From: an uncultured Rhodospirillaceae bacterium
Lineage (GTDB): Bacteria > Pseudomonadota > Alphaproteobacteria > Rhodospirillales > Casp-alpha2
Direction: 5' to 3'
Assembly: GCA_913048145.1 (NCBI GenBank)
Contig: CAJWVP010000180.1
Location: 1-6,304 of the forward strand
DNA length: 6,304 nt
Shown here: positions 5,584 through 6,304 of the stretch, in pieces
Position numbering within the stretch: position 1 is the stretch's first letter
How the letters are laid out: each line of letters starts with the position of its first letter
Notes under the pieces: generated by a model
Seen by the model: the letters and a program-made list of their open reading frames with translations, nothing else
Database searches by the model: none
What the model was told of the DNA's origin: nothing
Program-made: the position numbers and the translations under genes

Positions 5584-5631
5584 ACGTTTCAAAGGTTTGT
5601 GGACATGAGTTCAATTAGGCGTTTGAAACGT
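5584..5631. repeat. Paired inverted copies of ACGTTTCAAA, possible regulator sites
   Basis: ACGTTTCAAA (5584-5593) recurs as its exact reverse complement TTTGAAACGT (5622-5631), 28 bases apart. The right copy is part of an 11-base near-palindrome CGTTTGAAACG (5620-5630), and the left copy nearly is too (CGTTTCAAAGG, 5585-5595). This looks like two binding sites about 35 bases apart, centre to centre, between the divergent dioxygenase and ankyrin-like genes. No regulator gene is visible nearby. Confidence 0.5.
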
Positions 5632-5662
5632 TGGGGCAGCGCAGATCGGGTGACGCGGGTTT

Positions 5663-5691
5663 TGGACATAACGGATTGAACTTGCTACATT
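5663..5691 (+). promoter_or_regulatory. Candidate promoter of the ankyrin-like protein gene
   Basis: TGGACA (5663-5668, five of six matches to TTGACA) and TACATT (5686-5691, four of six matches) are 17 bases apart. This predicts a start near 5698 and a leader of about 24 bases carrying a modest GGGAA (5711-5715) before the ATG. Confidence 0.4.
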
Positions 5692-5721
5692 GCTAAGCCT
5701 GCGGACAACTGGGAACCTGCA

Positions 5722-6304
5722 ATGCAATTCGCGTTCGTTCGAGAGCTTCGGGTGCGCCGCCGTCGGGGGTTCGGGATCGATCTTCTGGCGATGACGTTGA
5801 CGGCTGGTCTGGCCGTAACCGCCCTGGCTCAGGACATCTCTCCGGCAACGAAGCGGCTGTTCGATGCCGTTTGGGCTGACGACCTTGGCCGGGTCAAAGC
5901 TGCCATCACGGCTGGCGCCAGTATCTCTGCCGTCAATGAATTGGGCGTCAGGCCCGTTGACATGGCGGTCGATCGGGGACATTACGAAATCGCCCACTAT
6001 CTGTTGTCGGTGGAAAAACAGCGTCGCGATGCCGCCACGCAGAAACCGTTGTCGAAGCCGGCCGAGCGGGCGGTGGCGAGTACCGTCACGCCGGCGCCTA
6101 CATCGTCATTGCCTGGATCCGAATGGTTGGTGGGATCGACGGCGACGCGCCAGTCCGCTCCCACAGCCGCACCTGCCGCCGTGCCCGCGCCGGCTGCTTC
6201 GCCGGTCCCTCCTGTGACACCCACGACGATCGCGCGTTCCGCTCCGAGCGCGCTGCCGACGGCGCAAGAACAGCTTTGGTCGCCGGACACCAGCGGCGAG
6301 AAGT
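5722..6304 (+). CDS. Exported ankyrin-like protein with Pro/Ala-rich segment (cut by right edge)
   Basis: An open frame of 194 codons runs off the right edge with no stop. The N-terminus has an arginine-rich start (R7-R15), a hydrophobic core (about 19-35) and ALA-QD (34-38), a good signal peptidase I site after Ala36, so the protein should be exported. Residues about 44-97 resemble ankyrin repeats: KRLFDAVWADDLGRVKAAI, then TAGASISAVNELGVRPVDMA, then a helix pair around DRGHYEIAHYLLS (84-96). This is the usual pattern of helix pair, GA turn and a degenerate G-x-x-P-x-D-x-A in place of GxTPLHxA. From about 100 onward it is low-complexity, rich in Ala, Pro, Thr and Ser, probably a flexible periplasmic linker to a domain beyond the edge. 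GGGAA lies six bases before the ATG. An in-frame stop at 5677-5679 limits upstream starts. Ankyrin domains bind proteins; its partner and role are unknown, and nothing ties it to the neighbouring catabolic genes. Confidence 0.8.
   Translation, partial: MQFAFVRELRVRRRRGFGIDLLAMTLTAGLAVTALAQDISPATKRLFDAVWADDLGRVKAAITAGASISAVNELGVRPVDMAVDRGHYEIAHYLLSVEKQRRDAATQKPLSKPAERAVASTVTPAPTSSLPGSEWLVGSTATRQSAPTAAPAAVPAPAASPVPPVTPTTIARSAPSALPTAQEQLWSPDTSGEK

Noticed and set aside
5524..5592. Longer dioxygenase reading from ATG at 5592
   Set aside because: The extra residues run through the candidate promoter and ribosome site, and the shorter start at 5523 matches the family.
5620..5630. PsrA- or FadR-type fatty-acid operator
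   Set aside because: The half-sites run GTTT-n-AAAC, opposite in order to the AAAC-n-GTTT arrangement I recall for PsrA, so I do not assign a regulator.
5743..5790. Twin-arginine (Tat) signal in the ankyrin-like protein (RRGF near residues 14-17)
   Set aside because: The usual Ser/Thr before and Leu-Lys after the RR are missing. An arginine-rich Sec signal peptide explains it better.
5611..5997. Open frame of 128 codons on the minus strand over the promoter region and ankyrin gene
   Set aside because: Its start lies within the signal-bearing ankyrin-like gene and its translation has no recognisable features; the plus-strand frame is far more protein-like.

Overview
The window reads as chromosomal DNA from a moderately GC-rich proteobacterium. 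My best guess is an alphaproteobacterium of the Rhodospirillales/marine type, judged only from protein style, GTG starts and tight head-to-tail operons; no marker gene confirms it. I see no RNA genes, insertion sequences, CRISPR arrays or phage genes.

There are seven genes in two divergent clusters that face each other. Left cluster: a two-gene leftward operon (a SDR 3-hydroxyacyl-CoA dehydrogenase, 524-1444, then a MaoC-type enoyl-CoA hydratase cut by the left edge, 1-524) diverges from a two-gene rightward operon (acyl-CoA dehydrogenase 1615-2775, PaaI-type thioesterase 2780-3196). The 170-base region between them holds overlapping promoter candidates and a striking near-perfect inverted repeat at 1569-1596. 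Together these genes give three consecutive beta-oxidation steps (dehydrogenation, hydration, second dehydrogenation). The SDR and MaoC pair looks like a eukaryotic peroxisomal MFE-2 split into two proteins, so the pathway probably runs through (3R)-hydroxyacyl-CoA. No thiolase or acyl-CoA ligase is in the window.

Right cluster: a leftward pair, a TfdA-like Fe(II)/2-oxoglutarate dioxygenase (4636-5523) followed after 18 bases by a family III CaiB/BaiF CoA-transferase (3415-4617). A plausible but unproven scheme is that the dioxygenase oxidises or cleaves a carboxylic acid, the CoA-transferase makes its thioester, and the left cluster oxidises the acyl chain. A separate rightward gene, open at the right edge (5722-6304), encodes a predicted exported protein with an ankyrin-like domain and a long Pro/Ala/Thr-rich segment.

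The 218-base convergent gap (3197-3414) has no credible gene and only weak hairpins. Both divergent promoter regions contain palindromes built around TTTCAAA/TTTGAAA, which raises the possibility of one shared regulator. The enzyme families themselves are known; the regulatory palindromes and the combination of modules are the parts most worth a second look.
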